In this document: piece by piece, positions 61,084 to 64,000 of the stretch
How the letters are laid out: every line of letters starts with the position of its first letter
Position numbering within the stretch: position 1 is the stretch's first letter
Assembly (NCBI RefSeq): GCF_900108455.1
Contig: NZ_FNWS01000003.1
Coordinates: 101,997-165,996, forward strand
Origin: Fructobacillus pseudoficulneus
GTDB taxonomy: Bacteria; Bacillota; Bacilli; Lactobacillales; Lactobacillaceae
DNA length: 64,000 bases
Direction of reading: 5' to 3'
The notes under the pieces: generated by a model
Seen by the model: only the letters and a program-made list of their open reading frames with translations
The model's database searches: none
What the model was told of the DNA's origin: nothing
Translations under genes and position numbers: made by a program

Positions 61084-61368
61084 TTACAATGAATCTAAAA
61101 ATCCAGGCAAATACTTATTAAATGTATCCATATTTAAAGACAGATACTTGCTTTGCGCCTCCCTTCTGGTTTTCGTTAACTGTACTGACCTTAATTCTTT
61201 AAAATGATAGGAAACGGTCGATTTACTAATCGATAGCTTCTCCCCTACTTCTCCGCAAGTTAATTCTCGAGAGCTATGATATAAAATTCGTATTATTTTT
61301 AAGCGATTTGGATCAGATAATGTTTGAAAAATTTCTGCTCTATTTTGGTCTTCTATTTCTATTGTCAT
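61084..61368 (-). CDS. ArsR-type winged-helix regulator
   Basis: A 94-residue regulator with the ArsR fold: LSDPNRLKIIRILYHSSREL, then the recognition helix SISKSTVSYHFKELRSVQL and a beta wing ending TRREAQSKYLSLN. It lacks the usual cysteine or DxH metal sites, so it is more like the drug- or redox-responsive group. Two starts (61383, 61368) exist, neither with a ribosome site; a TACAAT lies only six bases before the second, hinting at a leaderless message. It precedes the DHA2 exporter gene and probably controls it. Confidence 0.8.
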   Translation of the reverse strand: MTIEIEDQNRAEIFQTLSDPNRLKIIRILYHSSRELTCGEVGEKLSISKSTVSYHFKELRSVQLTKTRREAQSKYLSLNMDTFNKYLPGFLDSL

Positions 61369-61469
61369 AAAACAATTGTACATCTAAAAATACTGCACGA
61401 CTAATTTTTTTATTGTTCTTAATTATATTTTTCCAAGTTCTTTAAATTTTAAATGTTGCAGGATACATG

Positions 61470-62675
61470 TTATCTTTCATGAGCCAGCGGTGACATACCT
61501 GCCCCTATTCCAGCACCCGTTCTTACTACTCCTGCTATTAAAATGACCCAAGCCATCGAAATACCTTGATTTAACAGTAAGCCACCAAACCAAGATCCAA
61601 TTGGAATGGAAGCATAAGAAACCATTCTAGTAACAGCAACAACTCGACCTAATTGTTCACTCGGAACGGTACGTTGCCGGAGCGTGAAATAAGTGATGAC
61701 ATTGATTGTGCCAAAGAAACTAACCAATACTAAAATAACACCAATATAAAGGTAATTGGTATTAATCAACAATAAAAGTGTACTTAGCCCTGCTAACACT
61801 GTGCTGATGGATAGTAGCATCCCAGCTCGAAATCGCTCAACAATTAATGAGCTGACTGGTCCAGCTATTAATGCGCCAATTCCACCAATCGATAAGGCAA
61901 TGGTTGCATCTATCAGTGGATATCCTAATGCCTTCGTCATATAAAAAATATAGTTTGCTTCAAACATATTAAGAGCAAAATTGGTTATGAAGAACATCAA
62001 AGACCCACTAAAAATCACCTTTTGATGAAAGCTATATTTGGCTCCTTCTAAAATGTCATTTTTAAGGAAGGTAAGCGTGATTTTGCGCGTGCGTGGTTTT
62101 CTGCTTTTAGGTAAGGCATATAAAATGCCCGCTGAAAGGATAAAAGAAAAGACATCAAAACAAAGCGCATTGATTCCTCCCATTAACATGACAACACTTC
62201 CACCAGCTAACGGACCCAAAATGGTTAGTGTATTATCAATTGTCTGAATCAGCGCATTCGCTTTCACGTAATCATCTCGTTTTATAATTTCTGGAATAAT
62301 ACTCTGAAAGCTTGGGTGAATTAATGGATCAACAGAAGCTAGCAAAAATACGGCTAGGTATAACAACGTAAAATTAATGTTTTTTACACTCAAAATAAAT
62401 AACAAAAAAATGCTAAATATTGAGGCACAAATATTGCCAACAACTAATATCTTTCGTTTGGAAAAGTTATCAGCCAATGTGCCCCCTATCAATGAGAATA
62501 CAACCCAAGGTATAAACGATATCCCAAAAGCCGTCGCAGCATGGTAAGCAGAACCAGTTTTTGACAAAACAATGATTGGTAAGGCAAGACGATACATCCA
62601 GTCACCTAAAGCAGAAACTAAGAAGCTCAACCATAATAGGTGAAAACCTTTTTTCTGAAAACTAAGCACATTCAT
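61470..62675 (-). CDS. MFS efflux transporter (Mef-like)
   Basis: A 401-residue, 12-helix MFS protein of the macrolide-efflux type. Its N terminus reads SFQKKGFHLLWLSFLVSALG, and the second helix pair contains FGISFIPWVVFSLIGGTLADNFSKR. The frame runs to 62741, but AGAGG before the ATG at 62675 gives a normal N terminus. It is divergent from an Rgg-type regulator with only 78 bases between, so control by that regulator is likely. Broken pieces of a close relative occur twice to the left. Confidence 0.85.
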   Translation of the reverse strand: MNVLSFQKKGFHLLWLSFLVSALGDWMYRLALPIIVLSKTGSAYHAATAFGISFIPWVVFSLIGGTLADNFSKRKILVVGNICASIFSIFLLFILSVKNINFTLLYLAVFLLASVDPLIHPSFQSIIPEIIKRDDYVKANALIQTIDNTLTILGPLAGGSVVMLMGGINALCFDVFSFILSAGILYALPKSRKPRTRKITLTFLKNDILEGAKYSFHQKVIFSGSLMFFITNFALNMFEANYIFYMTKALGYPLIDATIALSIGGIGALIAGPVSSLIVERFRAGMLLSISTVLAGLSTLLLLINTNYLYIGVILVLVSFFGTINVITYFTLRQRTVPSEQLGRVVAVTRMVSYASIPIGSWFGGLLLNQGISMAWVILIAGVVRTGAGIGAGMSPLAHER

Positions 62676-62753
62676 CAACCTCTTTCTAAAAGTATGCCCT
62701 AATGATAGAATACGCATATCAGAAAAAGATGAAATGTGCATATAGGTAAAATT

Positions 62754-63668
62754 ATGGCTGAAATTGGTGAAGTTTTTAAGACCTTTAGAAAAGGGAAAAA
62801 TATTACTTTAAAAGAAGCAAGCAGTGGCATTGTTTCATATACTTTTTTGTCTAAGTTTGAAAGAGGATTAACCGATATTTCCTTCATGCACTTACTAGAG
62901 TTGCTGGATAGAATTAATGTTCAACTTTCAGAGTTTGAATTCTCTTATCAAAAATCAAATAACTATCTAAATGATTTTCTCCCTTCTCTACAAAGAGCCT
63001 ATCAATCATCCGATATTGATTCTTTAAATGCTCACCTACGGCGTTGGCAAAATAAGTCTGATAAATTTTCCAAGCTACAAGTAATCCAAATTAAAATGAT
63101 GTTGACGACGCTTGGTAAAGCCACTATTACTGAAGATGAAATTAATACTCTACAAAATTATTTTCAAAGCATCACCAACTGGACGTTCTTTGAACTTTAC
63201 CTCTTTGGGCATGCAATCCCTTTTCTCGAAGAAAAATTCATGTTAAATCTGTTCCTAGAACTACAAAAAAAGGCCATATTATACGACCTCTTTCGATATG
63301 ACAGTTTCTCAATGCTATTTTATATTTATAATAATATGATCTTACATATGCTTGAACAGCAAAATGCGGTTGTTGCCCAACAGCTCTTGGATAATCTAGC
63401 CTCTTACTTTCAAAATCAGGAAAGAGACTATTACCATCGAGCACGATTATTAAATTTAAAAGGACTGACTTTATACGTTGGTGGCAATAAGGAAAGCGGA
63501 TTAATGCTTATTAAAAAGTCCAATGTCATTACTTTTTTAATACATGATAATTCTCGATTTGCGCTGAATGAAAAAAATTATTTATCAAAATTTTTAAGTA
63601 AAGATGAATTAGAGAGTGTTTTCAACTTTAAAAATGTAGACTTAAATCAATTAAATACATTTAATTGA
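62754..63668 (+). CDS. Rgg/MutR-family transcriptional regulator
   Basis: A 304-residue regulator: an N-terminal XRE-type helix-turn-helix (GEVFKTFRKGKNITLKEASS through SKFERGLTDISFMHLLELLD), then an all-helical repeat domain typical of Rgg/GadR/MutR. Many Rgg proteins bind small hydrophobic peptides, others respond to different signals. AGGT precedes the ATG at 62754. It is divergent from the Mef-like gene. I found no convincing short signal peptide gene nearby. Confidence 0.88.
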   Translation: MAEIGEVFKTFRKGKNITLKEASSGIVSYTFLSKFERGLTDISFMHLLELLDRINVQLSEFEFSYQKSNNYLNDFLPSLQRAYQSSDIDSLNAHLRRWQNKSDKFSKLQVIQIKMMLTTLGKATITEDEINTLQNYFQSITNWTFFELYLFGHAIPFLEEKFMLNLFLELQKKAILYDLFRYDSFSMLFYIYNNMILHMLEQQNAVVAQQLLDNLASYFQNQERDYYHRARLLNLKGLTLYVGGNKESGLMLIKKSNVITFLIHDNSRFALNEKNYLSKFLSKDELESVFNFKNVDLNQLNTFN

Positions 63669-63704
63669 TTTAAGTAGTACACGATTTCTTTTGATTCAAT
63701 AAAT

Positions 63705-64000
63705 AAATATGGCAGATTGCAAGAATCATCCGAACACCGCATGTTTCTGAAAGACTTTTCGTGGTGATTGCCAGTTGAGCGTTTTCATTGGCCTGGCATT
63801 AATCCAATGATTAATTTGATCTAATTCTTTCTGACTGATGGTTTCAATTTTGCGTTCTTTTGGGATAAAACGACGGACATATCGATTTAGCACTTCATTA
63901 CTACCACGTTCTTCTGGTGAATATGGGTGTGCAAAATACATCGGTATGCCTAGCTGTTCTTCTATGTCATCATATTTTGCAAACTCTCGACCGTGATCAA
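63705..64000 (-). mobile_element. IS30-family insertion sequence, right part cut by window edge
   Basis: Contains the transposase fragment. The inner end of the element probably lies near 63705-63725, where GGCAGATTGCAAGAATC stands between the rgg flank and the transposase stop. The matching terminal repeat is outside the window, so the border is uncertain. Confidence 0.6.
63726..64000 (-). CDS. IS30-family transposase, C-terminal part
   Basis: The last 91 residues of a DDE transposase, running off the right edge. It begins DHGREFAKYDDIEEQLGIP and continues YFAHPYSPEERGSNEVLNRYVRRFIP, the catalytic segment with the second Asp and the Glu of IS30 enzymes, and ends INHWINARPMKTLNWQSPRKVF, the usual IS30 C terminus. 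It marks one edge of the accessory region. Confidence 0.9.
   Translation of the reverse strand, partial: DHGREFAKYDDIEEQLGIPMYFAHPYSPEERGSNEVLNRYVRRFIPKERKIETISQKELDQINHWINARPMKTLNWQSPRKVFQKHAVFG

Noticed and set aside
62699..62887. Hydrophobic 62-codon minus-strand ORF as an Rgg signal peptide
   Set aside because: It overlaps the 5' part of rgg in antisense, has no ribosome site and does not resemble short hydrophobic signal peptides.
1..64000. CRISPR arrays, rRNA genes, prophage or complete conjugative modules
   Set aside because: No spaced direct repeats, no rRNA sequence and no phage structural or transfer genes were seen.

Overview
The window reads as chromosome of a lactic acid bacterium (Firmicutes, Lactobacillales). 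The Leuconostoc/Weissella/Fructobacillus side of Lactobacillaceae is my best guess but is not proven here. Grounds: FabK/FabT-type fatty acid synthesis, a degradative-type HMG-CoA reductase, T-box and PyrR-type leaders, a stand-alone GAPDH, two MntH manganese transporters, Kup, and an L-2-hydroxyisocaproate dehydrogenase closely resembling the enzyme known from Weissella confusa. Genes are dense, with strong GGAGG-type ribosome binding sites and many short intrinsic terminators.

Layout. 0-3.1 kb: fatty acid synthesis operon on the minus strand (fabZ-fabT-fabH-acpP-fabK, running off the left edge) with a FabT-type palindrome on its promoter. 3.2-9 kb: a phosphoesterase, gapA, an ECF S component, a disulfide-reductase-like flavoprotein and a PyrR-attenuated pyrF-pyrE pair. 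9-14.6 kb: metG, then an amino acid ABC operon preceded by a short leader ORF and two terminators, ending in a secreted nuclease. 14.7-21 kb: tRNA-Leu and metal homeostasis (CadD with a CadX-like ArsR regulator, stress protein, two mntH paralogues sharing a structured leader, a zinc CDF exporter). 21-36 kb: Sir2, Ppx/GppA, mvaA, LCP ligase, a LysM-CAP wall protein, a second fabH, valS with T-box, nupC, two tRNA-Asn genes, L-HicDH, and a small redox/zinc-finger pair. 36-41.7 kb: methionine scavenging unit behind a T-box (MetE-like methyltransferase, orphan peptide-binding protein, MmuP-like permease, MmuM-like homocysteine methyltransferase). 41.7-50.6 kb: kup and two tandem glnQHMP-like operons. 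50.8-53.3 kb: secreted cell-wall or nuclease functions.

53.4-64 kb is an accessory region, clearly more AT-rich from about 54.5 kb. It holds VOC and GNAT enzymes, a DMT exporter, a two-gene ABC exporter, a DHA2-type drug exporter behind an ArsR regulator, a Mef-like MFS exporter divergent from an Rgg-type regulator, and an IS30-family transposase cut by the right edge. Two decayed pieces of the Mef-like gene sit upstream of other exporter genes in this island.

The observations I rate highest are: (1) the second MntH has lost both signature metal ligands (DPGN to GPGN, MPH to TPH) while keeping the same leader RNA as the normal copy; (2) that shared leader, with a conserved long stem and a covarying apical hairpin, does not match any manganese riboswitch I can recall; (3) the Met/Cys-codon leader ORF embedded in a terminator before the amino acid ABC operon; (4) a looped-out Shine-Dalgarno arrangement before one glnH copy; (5) the repeated Mef-fragment modules in the island.
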